NCBI RefSeq assembly: GCF_900199435.1
Contig: NZ_OAML01000002.1
Coordinates: 682,001-746,000, forward strand
DNA length: 64,000 nucleotides
DNA from: Pygmaiobacter massiliensis
GTDB taxonomy: Bacteria > Bacillota > Clostridia > Oscillospirales > Ruminococcaceae
Reading direction: 5' to 3'
Shown in pieces: positions 44,819 to 52,976 of this stretch (its first letter is position 1; every line of letters starts with the position of its first letter). Under the pieces are notes generated by a model. It did not search any database. It was not told where the DNA came from and saw only the letters and a program-made list of their open reading frames with translations. Made by a program: the position numbers and the translations under genes.

Positions 44819-45439
44819 TCAGTTCCCTGTTTTGGAGTTCATCTTTTTAATGGCCCAAATTGATGCGGCGAGCATAACAGCGTAAAAGGCCCCAAAAGGC
44901 AGAACAGTAAAAATATCTGTAGGATATGGAGAAATCACTCGTCCTGTCACAAGACTGCTCAGCATCGAAGCCGGCATAAACAGCCCGATCGCAAGATTTG
45001 TTATTTGCAGCCAAACAGCTGGTTCTGCACCAGCCAAAAGCCGCCCGATAAAATACCCGGCAAGGCCCACTACCTGCACAATCATACCGCCTACAATCGC
45101 AACACCGGTCTGCTGGTCGTACCAGCCGCCAAATGCCAGCAGCAGACCAATCAGCAAAAAGCCTGTGGCACCAAAAAAGAGAATTTGTGCAGTTAATGCG
45201 TGATCTTTTTGCACCGGCACGGGTTCGGGCAAGGGGCTTTTCACGTTTTCTTTTAAAAGAAAATCTGTGGTAACATTAAAAAACTCACTAAGCTGAATCA
45301 GATATTCAAGGTCCGGGTTTGATTCGCCCAGCTCCCACTTGGATACAGCTTGCCGGGATACGGAAAGCTCCGCTGCAAGCTGCTCTTGTGACAGCCCTTT
45401 TGTCTTTCTGAGGGTTTGCAATTTTTCGCCGAATGCCAT
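44819..45439 (-). CDS. XRE-family regulator with C-terminal membrane helices
   Basis: A 206-residue protein. Residues 1-65 are an HTH_3 domain (LRKTKGLSQEQLAAELSVSR, QAVSKWELGES). A short linker leads to about four membrane helices (roughly 83-200). Such membrane-bound XRE proteins often respond to envelope or small-molecule signals; the target is not known. AGGAGG sits just before the ATG. It is a single gene upstream of, and in the same direction as, the polyamine leader. Confidence 0.85.
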   Translation of the reverse strand: MAFGEKLQTLRKTKGLSQEQLAAELSVSRQAVSKWELGESNPDLEYLIQLSEFFNVTTDFLLKENVKSPLPEPVPVQKDHALTAQILFFGATGFLLIGLLLAFGGWYDQQTGVAIVGGMIVQVVGLAGYFIGRLLAGAEPAVWLQITNLAIGLFMPASMLSSLVTGRVISPYPTDIFTVLPFGAFYAVMLAASIWAIKKMNSKTGN

Positions 45440-45625
45440 AAAGCACCTCCTGTATTGTTTGCCCCAAGTTTAGCGTATTATGTGGTTGCGCGCCACCATT
45501 TTAAACTGGAACTTTCGCAACCAGCCGTTGCATCGCTTGATTTTAGCCACTTTTTTCAGCTTACTGCTGCACTTAGGCCACCCATACAATCAGCTCGGCA
45601 AAATGCACACCTCAACCCGTTTTTT

Positions 45626-46963
45626 TTAAAGCACCTCGTTAATCGAAGCAACACAGCGGCGCACCGCTTCATCAATTTCTTCTTTGCTGATGACAAGCGG
45701 CGGGTTAAAGTACAGCACGTTACCCAGCGGGCGCAAAATGAGACCGTTCGCCAGTGCTTTTTTATAAATTTGATAACCCATGCGCAAGGAGGAGTCAAAT
45801 TCGGTTTTGGTTTTTTTATCGCTCACCAGCTCAATTGCGTTGATGAGACCAATGTGTCGAATTTCGCCAACATTTGGGTGGTCTAGCAATGCATTGCAAA
45901 GCTGCTCATGCAGGTATTCTGCCTGCACCGCTGCCTTTTCAAGAATCTGCTCTTCACGCAGAATTTTCTGCACTGCCAGTGCTGCGCGGCAGCCCAGCGG
46001 GTTACCGCTGTAGGTGTGGCTGTGCATAAAGGCTTTGCCTTCATTATAGTCTGCATAAAAGGCATTGTAAACCTCGTTGGTGGTAACGGTGATGGCCATT
46101 GGCATATAACCACCGGTAAGGCCTTTAGAGATACAGATAATATCCGGCGAAATGCCCGCATGGTCGCAGGCAAACATTTTACCGGTACGTCCAAAACCGG
46201 TTGCAATTTCGTCCGCAATCAGCAGCACATGATAACTGTCGCACAAGGCGCGCAGCTTTTTCAGGTAAACCGGTGGGTAAATACGCATACCGGCGCTGCC
46301 CTGCAACAGCGGCTCAATAATAATGCCACAGGTTTCGTGTGCGTGCTGTTCAAACATTTTTTCTGCGTGTTCAAAGCACTCGGCATCGCAATTATCACGG
46401 CACTTGCCGTAGGGGCAGCGGTAGCAATCGGGTGCTTCTACATGCAGTACATCCATTAGCATCGGTTTATAGATTTTTGCATACAGATCCATGCTGCCCA
46501 CTGAAAGTGCGCCGATTGTTTCGCCGTGGTAGCCTTCGGAAAGGCACATAAATCGCTTTTTCTCTTGGTGTCCGGTTTGGTACTGGTACTGAAACGCCAT
46601 TTTCAGAGCACACTCTACCGCCGCCGAGCCGTTGTCTGAAAAATTAAACTTTTCAAGGCCTGCGGGCAAAACCTTGCTCAGCTCTTCGCAAAGACGAATG
46701 GCAGGCTCGTGGGTGAGATTTGCAAAAATCACATGCTCCAGCTTGTCCAGTTGGTCTTTGATTTCGGCATTAATTTTCGGGTTGCAGTGCCCCAGCAGGT
46801 TGCACCACCACGAGCTCACCACGTCAATATAGTCTTTACCGTTTTCGTCATAAAGCATCACGCCTTTTGCATGGTCGATGACAATAGGAGCAAGCTCCTC
46901 GTAATCCTTCATCTGCGAACAGGGATGCCAAATGTACTTTAGGTCTTTTTCAACTAAATTCAT
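45626..46963 (-). CDS. bioA: Adenosylmethionine-8-amino-7-oxononanoate aminotransferase
   Basis: A 445-residue class III aminotransferase making 7,8-diaminopelargonic acid in biotin synthesis. It shows YIWHPCSQMKDYE at the start, WWCNLLGHCNP, LIADEIATGFGRTGKMF and the cofactor lysine in ISKGLTGGYMPM (about Lys280). A cysteine-rich insert, CYRCPYGKCRDNC (about 180-192), may bind a metal. bioB, bioD and bioF are not in the window, so this is a partial pathway here. It follows bioY under a BirA-type operator. Confidence 0.9.
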   Translation of the reverse strand: MNLVEKDLKYIWHPCSQMKDYEELAPIVIDHAKGVMLYDENGKDYIDVVSSWWCNLLGHCNPKINAEIKDQLDKLEHVIFANLTHEPAIRLCEELSKVLPAGLEKFNFSDNGSAAVECALKMAFQYQYQTGHQEKKRFMCLSEGYHGETIGALSVGSMDLYAKIYKPMLMDVLHVEAPDCYRCPYGKCRDNCDAECFEHAEKMFEQHAHETCGIIIEPLLQGSAGMRIYPPVYLKKLRALCDSYHVLLIADEIATGFGRTGKMFACDHAGISPDIICISKGLTGGYMPMAITVTTNEVYNAFYADYNEGKAFMHSHTYSGNPLGCRAALAVQKILREEQILEKAAVQAEYLHEQLCNALLDHPNVGEIRHIGLINAIELVSDKKTKTEFDSSLRMGYQIYKKALANGLILRPLGNVLYFNPPLVISKEEIDEAVRRCVASINEVL

Positions 46964-47023
46964 GGTTTCCTCTCTTTCTAGCGGTGCGTTGCATCGCTGC
47001 ATGGTCTAACGTATCAAAATAAA

Positions 47024-47581
47024 TTAGGCAGTAATTGAACCAAAGCGTCCGCGCAGTATCGGAATCAAACGTTTTGCAAGCACCGCTGCTACCACGCAAA
47101 GCAGAATATCGCCAGGCACTGCCAGTACAAAGCAATATAAAAACAGTGTCCACAGCCCAATGCCGGTGCCAAGGTAGAAGGTGCTGATGGCCCAGTAATA
47201 TACCATACCTGCTGCATAGACAATCAAAAGGCCGATGAAGTTTGCTGCAAGTAGCCGCTTGTAAGATGGATTTTCGGTTTTGTTGGCAATTTTACCGGTG
47301 ACATAAGCAGCAATGCAAAAGCCGATGATGTAACCAAAAGTGGGCTGAAAAATATAGCCAATACCACCACCGCTGGTAAACACCGGCAACCCCAGCAAAC
47401 CGAGAATGATATAAACCAGCACACTGGTTGCACCCAGCGTGCCACCCAAAAGCAACCCTGCAAGCATGGTAAACAAAAACTGCAAAGTAAAGGGCACTAC
47501 CGGCACCGGAATACGAATAAAGGCCCCTACTGCGGTGAGCGCTGTAAACAAAGCTACTAAAATAAGATTTTTCGTTTTCAT
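47024..47581 (-). CDS. bioY: Biotin transporter substrate-binding subunit BioY
   Basis: A 185-residue S component of an ECF-type biotin importer, with six predicted helices. The family stretch IPVPVVPFTLQFLFTMLAGL, then LGATSVLVYIILGLLGLPVF, is clear. No EcfA/EcfT genes are adjacent, so it would use a shared energising module. The ATG at 47581 has AGGAG 7 nt upstream. It is the first gene of the biotin operon. Confidence 0.94.
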   Translation of the reverse strand: MKTKNLILVALFTALTAVGAFIRIPVPVVPFTLQFLFTMLAGLLLGGTLGATSVLVYIILGLLGLPVFTSGGGIGYIFQPTFGYIIGFCIAAYVTGKIANKTENPSYKRLLAANFIGLLIVYAAGMVYYWAISTFYLGTGIGLWTLFLYCFVLAVPGDILLCVVAAVLAKRLIPILRGRFGSITA

Positions 47582-47693
47582 AAAAAGGCTCCTGTTTCTT
47601 TTTCTCAATTCGGCACGGTACGCTAAGGGCTGGTGCAGACGTCTTTACACCGGCCTTTGGATTTTTGATTGCCGCAACTATGCCGCGCTGTTT

Positions 47694-47722
47694 ATTATAT
47701 GAAAAAAAAATCCATATGTCAA
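47694..47722 (-). promoter_or_regulatory. Promoter of the bioY-bioA operon
   Basis: Reading leftward, TTGACA (47722-47717), a 17-nt spacer and TATAAT (47699-47694), a full consensus match. Confidence 0.8.
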
Positions 47723-47749
47723 CCAATTTAACGATAATGGTTGACATAT
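47714..47749. promoter_or_regulatory. BirA-type biotin operator
   Basis: A perfect 11-bp inverted repeat, ATATGTCAACC (47714-47724) and GGTTGACATAT (47739-47749), with a 14-nt spacer. It matches the Firmicutes BirA layout (TGTNAACC, N14-15, GGTTNACA) and covers the -35 box, so biotin-loaded BirA should block transcription. Confidence 0.8.
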
Positions 47750-47864
47750 AGATTTTCAGGTTTTTATCTTACCCTCTTTACAAAATATTTTTGTCTGCTA
47801 TTGACAAATCCTGCTTGCTGCTTTAGAATGAAACAAATCAAAACCGCAGCCTTACGGGCTGTGC

Positions 47865-48150
47865 ATACTACAAAAGCTGTGAGGAAGAGGGCCGGGCAAA
47901 GGCGCTTTCAGAGAGTCGGCGGCAGGTGTGAGCCGACAGTAAATTTGTCCAATGGTCTATGGCTTCTGAGCTGAGGATTCGAGGGTGATGTTTCACCGTT
48001 AGGGTTTCTTCGTGATTGCTGCGTCAAGGCATAGGGCTTCAATAAGTGAGCCTGAAAGTGGTGGCTTTTCGGCCGCAATTTGAGTGGTACCGCGGGTGCT
48101 TTTTAAGCTCTCGTCTCAAAGGTTAATTCTTTTGAGGCGGGGGCTTTTTT
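47865..48150 (+). promoter_or_regulatory. T-box leader, probably tRNA-Met responsive
   Basis: The conserved T-box TGGTACCGCG lies at 48085-48094, after a long stem I region that includes GTCGGC/GCCGAC. The T-box base complementary to the tRNA discriminator is T, calling for A73. ATG triplets at 47952-47954 and 47959-47961, on the 3' side of stem I, are candidate specifier codons. The genes behind it make methionine, supporting tRNA-Met. Uncharged tRNA would stabilise the antiterminator and let metY-metA be transcribed. Confidence 0.85.
48106..48150 (+). terminator. Terminator of the T-box leader
   Basis: AGCTCTCGTCTCAAA (48106-48120) pairs with TTTTGAGGCGGGGGCT (with G-U pairs), followed by T6. 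It competes with the T-box antiterminator. Confidence 0.85.
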
Positions 48151-48241
48151 GTATTTGTTTTGATTTTTTCGGGAAACGGCTGCGTTGCAGCCAAATGCAG
48201 CTGTTGTGCAAAGCAACAGCAATTTAGAGGGAGTGTTAAAA

Positions 48242-49525
48242 ATGAAAAACTATCACATCGAAACCAAATGTGTACAGGGCGGTTATACCCCGGGCAACGG
48301 CGAGCCTCGCCAGATTCCTATTATCCAAAGCACCACGTTTAAATACAGCACCAGCGAAGATATGGGCAAGCTGTTCAATCTGGAAGCAAGCGGATATTTT
48401 TACTCTCGTCTGCAAAACCCCACCTGCGACACCGTAGCCGCTAAAATTTGCGAATTAGAGGGCGGCAGCGCCGCAATGCTGCTGGCTTCCGGCCAGGCAG
48501 CATCCTTTTACAGTGTTTTCAACATTGCCTCCTGCGGAGATCATGTGGTTTCCTCCTCTACTATTTACGGCGGCACCTATAACCTGTTCGCTGTCACGAT
48601 GAAGCGCATGGGCGTAGAGTTTACCTTTGTTTCGCCAGATTGCACCGAGGAAGAGCTCGCCGCTGCATTTCGCCCCAACACCAAAGCTGTTTTCGGCGAA
48701 ACCATCGCAAATCCTGCACTGACTGTGCTGGACATCGAAAAATTCGCCAATGCCGCGCATGCCCACGGTGTTCCCCTCATCATTGACAACACCTTTGCAA
48801 CCCCCTACAACTGCCGCCCCATCGAGTGGGGTGCTGATATCGTCACCCATTCCACCACCAAATACATGGACGGTCATGCTTCTGCTGTGGGCGGTTGCAT
48901 TGTGGATGCCGGCAAATTTGACTGGACAAAATATGCCGAAAAATACCCCGGCCTTTGCACCCCGGACGACAGCTACCACGGTGTGGTTTATACCGAGCGC
49001 TTTGGCCTTGCAGGCGCATATATTACCAAAGCGACTGTACAGCTGATGCGCGACCTCGGTTCTTCCCAGTCTCCGCAGAGCGCGTTTTTGCTGAATCTCG
49101 GTCTCGAAAGCCTACATGTAAGAATGCAGCGTCATTGCGAAAATGGCCAAAAAGTAGCAGAGTTTTTAGAGGCACACCCGCAAGTCAGCTGGGTCAACTA
49201 CCCGGGCCTTGCTTCCAGCCCGTACCATGCGTTGGCGCAAAAATATCTGCCCCAGGGCAGCTGCGGCGTAGTAAGCTTTGGTGTAAAAGGTGGCCGCGCC
49301 GCTGCTGAAAAAATGATGCAGCATCTCGAAATTGCCGCGATTGAAACGCACGTGGCGGATGCACGCTCCTGCTGCCTGCACCCCGCCAGCTCTACCCACC
49401 GCCAGATGAATGATGCAGAACTTGCAGCCGCAGGCGTTTCCGGCGACCTCATCCGCCTTTCTTGCGGGCTGGAAAGCGCAGAGGATTTGATTGCAGACCT
49501 CGATAACGCGCTTAGCCAGATTTAA
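48242..49525 (+). CDS. metY: O-acetylhomoserine sulfhydrylase (PLP)
   Basis: A 427-residue Cys/Met-metabolism PLP enzyme turning O-acetylhomoserine and sulfide into homocysteine. Features are YSRLQNPTCDTVAAKI, ASGQAASFY, DNTFATPYNCRPIEWGADIV and the cofactor lysine in HSTTKYMDGHASAVGG (Lys207). The length above 420, with the typical OAH-sulfhydrylase insertions, separates it from cystathionine synthases. The ATG at 48242 has GAGGGAG upstream. Expression is set by the T-box before it. Confidence 0.93.
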   Translation: MKNYHIETKCVQGGYTPGNGEPRQIPIIQSTTFKYSTSEDMGKLFNLEASGYFYSRLQNPTCDTVAAKICELEGGSAAMLLASGQAASFYSVFNIASCGDHVVSSSTIYGGTYNLFAVTMKRMGVEFTFVSPDCTEEELAAAFRPNTKAVFGETIANPALTVLDIEKFANAAHAHGVPLIIDNTFATPYNCRPIEWGADIVTHSTTKYMDGHASAVGGCIVDAGKFDWTKYAEKYPGLCTPDDSYHGVVYTERFGLAGAYITKATVQLMRDLGSSQSPQSAFLLNLGLESLHVRMQRHCENGQKVAEFLEAHPQVSWVNYPGLASSPYHALAQKYLPQGSCGVVSFGVKGGRAAAEKMMQHLEIAAIETHVADARSCCLHPASSTHRQMNDAELAAAGVSGDLIRLSCGLESAEDLIADLDNALSQI

Positions 49526-49553
49526 AGTATTATAAATAAAGGAGAACGCCCTC

Positions 49554-50498
49554 GTGCCTATCAAGATACCGAACGATTTGCCCGCCACCCGCGTGCTTTG
49601 CAACGAAAACATCTTTGTGATGACCGAGATGCGCGCCATGACGCAGGACATTCGTCCGTTGCAAATTTTGCTGCTGAACTTAATGCCCAAAAAGATAGAA
49701 ACCGAAACACAGCTTTCGCGCCTGCTGGGGAATACGCCTCTGCAGGTCGAGCTGGAGCTGATTCACACCGAAACTTACGAGTCCAAAAACACCTCTGCCG
49801 AACATCTGCTTTCTTTTTATAAGTCTTTTGCAGAGGTACGCGACCGCAACTTCGACGGGTTGATTATTACTGGCGCACCGGTAGAACAGATGCCGTTTGA
49901 AGAGGTGGAATATTGGCCGGAGCTTTGCGAAATTATGGAGTGGAGCAAAACTCATGTGCACAGCACTTTCCATATTTGCTGGGGCGCACAGGCTGGCCTT
50001 TACTATCATTTCGGCATTCAAAAACAGCCGCTGCCCGAAAAGATGTTCGGCATTTTTCCGCACCGGGTAGATTACACTCGTTCAATTTTATTTCGCGGCT
50101 TTGATGAAACCTTTATGGTTCCCCACTCGCGCCACACTACTGTAAAACGTGAGGACCTGGAAGCCATAGACGGGCTAAAGATTCTTGCTTCTTCTGACGA
50201 GGCCGGTGTATATGCCGCTTCTACCGCAAATGGCAAGCAGATTTTTGTAATGGGGCATTCAGAATACGACCCGCTGACCCTGCAAAACGAATATCTACGC
50301 GATGTTGCTGCCGGCAAAAGCATCGCAATACCGAAGAACTATTACCCGCAGGACGACCCTTCGCGCGCCCCGGTGTTAAGCTGGCGCGCCCATGCAAATT
50401 TGCTGTATAGCAACTGGCTGAACTATTTTGTTTACCAAACTACGCCGTACGACATCGGGTCAATCCCCAAAATTCTTCCGTCAGATTCACAAGAATAA
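49554..50498 (+). CDS. metAA: Homoserine O-acetyltransferase (MetA family)
   Basis: A 314-residue MetA-fold enzyme activating homoserine. The nucleophile is Cys142 in [14 protein letters not shown]. Residue 111 is Glu ([15 protein letters not shown]), the residue that marks acetyl-CoA use in the B. cereus enzyme, whereas glycine there goes with succinyl-CoA. Acetylation also fits the O-acetylhomoserine enzyme upstream. It starts at GTG with AAGGAG 9 nt upstream, 28 nt behind metY. Confidence 0.93.
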   Translation: MPIKIPNDLPATRVLCNENIFVMTEMRAMTQDIRPLQILLLNLMPKKIETETQLSRLLGNTPLQVELELIHTETYESKNTSAEHLLSFYKSFAEVRDRNFDGLIITGAPVEQMPFEEVEYWPELCEIMEWSKTHVHSTFHICWGAQAGLYYHFGIQKQPLPEKMFGIFPHRVDYTRSILFRGFDETFMVPHSRHTTVKREDLEAIDGLKILASSDEAGVYAASTANGKQIFVMGHSEYDPLTLQNEYLRDVAAGKSIAIPKNYYPQDDPSRAPVLSWRAHANLLYSNWLNYFVYQTTPYDIGSIPKILPSDSQE

Positions 50499-50549
50499 AA
50501 GCTGCATCAAAATCGGATTTTACATTTATTACAAAATTTGTCATTTTTG

Positions 50550-50579
50550 TTGACAATCAAAAACGAAATGTGTTATCGT
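50550..50579 (+). promoter_or_regulatory. Promoter of the ilvE operon leader
   Basis: TTGACA (50550-50555), an 18-nt spacer and TATCGT (50574-50579). The start would be near 50586, just before the leader frame. Confidence 0.55.
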
Positions 50580-50611
50580 GTAAAAAATCAAATTTTTCGG
50601 GAGCGTTCAAT

Positions 50612-50776
50612 ATGGGCCTTTCAACTTTTTACAACGTAGTAGTCGTAATTAGCGTTATTATTAGCCTGTTCGTAGTAGTCGTACTGATTATTGCGGCAGG
50701 TGAAAATAGCGCTGTTCGTCGTGCTTCGGGTAGAAAGTTGATAGTTCAGACCGGTAGCGTACCGGTCGCGGCTTAG
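50612..50776 (+). CDS. Putative branched-chain leader peptide (or small membrane protein)
   Basis: A 54-residue frame with GGAG 9 nt before its ATG. Residues 9-27 contain nine Val, five Ile and two Leu out of nineteen, including two runs of four valines (VVVVISVIISLFVVVVLII). This recalls the E. coli IvbL and IlvL leader peptides. A GACCGGT/ACCGGTC hairpin lies at 50749-50767 near its end and a terminator at 50812, directly before ilvE. The hydrophobic stretch could also be a real membrane helix, so a small membrane protein is the alternative. Confidence 0.6.
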   Translation: MGLSTFYNVVVVISVIISLFVVVVLIIAAGENSAVRRASGRKLIVQTGSVPVAA

Positions 50777-50811
50777 CATACAGCCGTTAAAACGTCAAAC
50801 CGTGAAACCAG

Positions 50812-50848
50812 AAAGCCTTTGGCAGCAGCCAAAGGCTTTTTTGTTTTT
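50812..50848 (+). terminator. Terminator between the leader frame and ilvE (possible attenuator)
   Basis: A perfect 12-bp stem, AAAGCCTTTGGC (50812-50823) with GCCAAAGGCTTT (50828-50839), a tetraloop and a T-rich tail. No separate promoter is evident between it and ilvE, so ilvE would depend on readthrough. Confidence 0.85.
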
Positions 50849-50882
50849 ATAAAATTCGTCGATAAAAAAGGAGAGATTTGGG

Positions 50883-51908
50883 ATGGAAAAACAAAACATC
50901 GATTGGAGTAACCTCGGATTTGGTTACATGGCAACTGACAAGCGCTTTTCTGCAATGTACCGCAATGGCGCATGGGAGGAAGGCCGTCTGGTAGATGACC
51001 CGATGCTGCACGTTTCTGAAAGCGCCGGTGTGTTGCAGTATGCACAGACCTGCTTTGAGGGACTGAAGGCCTACACTACCAAAGACGGACACATCGTCAC
51101 CTTCCGCCCGGAGCTGAATGCTGCCCGTATGGACGACAGCTGCGAGCGTCTTGAAATTCCGAAATTGCCGGAGGGAATGTTCCTGCGCGCAGTAGAAGAA
51201 ACCGTACGTGCAAACGCCGCTTTCGTGCCGCCTTATGGCTCTGGCGCCACTTTATACCTGCGCCCTTTCATTGCCGGTACCGGCCCTGTCATCGGCGTTG
51301 CCCCGGCACCCGAGTATGAGTTCCGGGTCTTTTGCACCCCGGTTGGCCCGTACTTCAAAGGCGGTGCAAAACCCATCAAACTGATGGTAAGCGATTTTGA
51401 CCGCGCTGCCCCGAACGGCACCGGCCACATCAAAGCAGGCCTTAACTATGCAATGAGCCTGTACGCTTCTCATTACGCCAAAAGCCGCGGCTTTGCAGAA
51501 AATCTTTATCTCGATGCTGCAACCCGTACCAAAGTAGAAGAGACCGGCGGCGCAAACTTTATCTTTGTCACCCGTGACAATAAACTGGTCACCCCCAAAT
51601 CTCCCTCCATCCTTCCTTCCATCACCCGTCGTTCTCTGCTAACCGTTGCAAAGGATTACCTTGGCATGGAAGTGGAAGAACGTGAAGTACCGTTTGAAGA
51701 AGTAAAAGATTTTGCCGAATGCGGCCTTTGCGGCACAGCGGCTGTCATCTCTCCTGTCGGGCTAATCGACGACCACGGCAGTGAGATTCGTTTCTCTTCC
51801 GGCATGGAAGAAATGGGCCCTGTTCTGCGCCGTCTGTATGATGCACTCACCGGCATTCAAATGGGCTCTCTGCCTGCGCCGGAAGGCTGGCTGCACACCA
51901 TAATTTGA
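50883..51908 (+). CDS. ilvE: Branched-chain amino-acid aminotransferase
   Basis: A 341-residue fold-type IV PLP enzyme interconverting Val/Ile/Leu with their 2-oxoacids. The cofactor lysine is Lys184 in GHIKAGLNYAMS. GSGATLYLRPFIAGTGP and VEETGGANFIFV match the long (type II) branched-chain aminotransferases. AAGGAGAG lies 7-10 nt before the ATG. It is followed within 55 nt by a transporter and a dehydrogenase, forming an operon. Confidence 0.94.
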   Translation: MEKQNIDWSNLGFGYMATDKRFSAMYRNGAWEEGRLVDDPMLHVSESAGVLQYAQTCFEGLKAYTTKDGHIVTFRPELNAARMDDSCERLEIPKLPEGMFLRAVEETVRANAAFVPPYGSGATLYLRPFIAGTGPVIGVAPAPEYEFRVFCTPVGPYFKGGAKPIKLMVSDFDRAAPNGTGHIKAGLNYAMSLYASHYAKSRGFAENLYLDAATRTKVEETGGANFIFVTRDNKLVTPKSPSILPSITRRSLLTVAKDYLGMEVEEREVPFEEVKDFAECGLCGTAAVISPVGLIDDHGSEIRFSSGMEEMGPVLRRLYDALTGIQMGSLPAPEGWLHTII

Positions 51909-51962
51909 CCCTATAAATTTTGACGGATATTTTCAATTAAAACAAAATTTAAGGAGTCAATT

Positions 51963-52976
51963 ATGAAATACATCAACAAACTCAGTGACGTTCTCGGCAA
52001 AAAAATGGCATTTTTAAGCCTTGGCGCAGCACTTTTTGCGCTCGTTTTTCCGCAGCTTGTGCTGCCCCTTACCAAGGTACGCATTGCCAGCCTTTCGCTA
52101 ACCAACGTCTTACTCGGCGTTATCATGTTCGGCATGGGTCTTACGCTGAAAGGTGAGGATTTTGCACTCATCCTAAAGCGCCCCAAAGACGTACTCATTG
52201 GCGTTTTGGCGCAATACACCGTCATGCCGCTGGGCGCGCTGCTGGTAGCAAAGCTGCTCAACCTGCCGCCGGACCTTGCTTTCGGTCTGATTCTGCTTGG
52301 CTGCGTACCCGGCGGTACCGCCAGCAACGTTATGACCTTTCTTGCAAAAGGCGACGTGGCACTTTCTGTCACTGTCACTACCTGCACCACGCTGCTTGCC
52401 CCTGTTCTGACCCCTGCACTTTCGCTCTACCTTGGTGGCGAATGGGTCAGTGTTAATTTCTTTGATATGCTCAAAAGCATCGTCATTGTGGTGCTTCTGC
52501 CGATCCTTATGGGTTTGTTGGTGCGTTTTTTAGTCGGCGAAAGCTGCAAAAAAATCCAAAAGCTCCTCGTTCTCATCTCGGTTCTTTCCATTGTCACCAT
52601 TGTTGCTATGTGCGTTGCACCCAACGTGGATAAAGTCCTTTCCGCCAGCTCTATCGTGGTTGTTTTTGCGGTATTTTTGCATCATCTGCTCGGCCTTACG
52701 GCGGGGTACGGCATCTGCAAACTGGCAAAAATGGACACCAAAAAAGTCCACGCACTCTCCATCGAAGTCGGTCTGCAAAACTCCGGCCTGGCAGTAGGCC
52801 TTGCAGGTGGCTTTTCTTCCACCCTGCCGATGGCAGTGCTGCCCTCCGCAGTAGCGACTGTTGTTCATCAGATTTTCGGTTCTATCGTCGCAAACTTTTT
52901 TGCATCCCGCGATCAGGGTGACGATGCTGAAGTTGAAACCATCCCCACAGAAGAAGTAAAAGGAGCTTTATCATGA
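51963..52976 (+). CDS. BASS-family (bile acid:sodium symporter-like) transporter
   Basis: A 337-residue membrane protein with about ten helices. Family stretches are LTNVLLGVIMFGMGLTLKGE, LGCVPGGTASNVMTFLAKGD and the sodium-site-like IEVGLQNSGLAVGLA. BASS proteins carry bile acids, pantothenate or 2-oxo acids such as pyruvate; bacterial members are usually misnamed bile-acid carriers. Next to ilvE and a 2-oxoacid-type dehydrogenase, a branched 2-oxo or 2-hydroxy acid is a reasonable guess. It overlaps the dehydrogenase gene by 4 nt. Confidence 0.85.
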   Translation: MKYINKLSDVLGKKMAFLSLGAALFALVFPQLVLPLTKVRIASLSLTNVLLGVIMFGMGLTLKGEDFALILKRPKDVLIGVLAQYTVMPLGALLVAKLLNLPPDLAFGLILLGCVPGGTASNVMTFLAKGDVALSVTVTTCTTLLAPVLTPALSLYLGGEWVSVNFFDMLKSIVIVVLLPILMGLLVRFLVGESCKKIQKLLVLISVLSIVTIVAMCVAPNVDKVLSASSIVVVFAVFLHHLLGLTAGYGICKLAKMDTKKVHALSIEVGLQNSGLAVGLAGGFSSTLPMAVLPSAVATVVHQIFGSIVANFFASRDQGDDAEVETIPTEEVKGALS

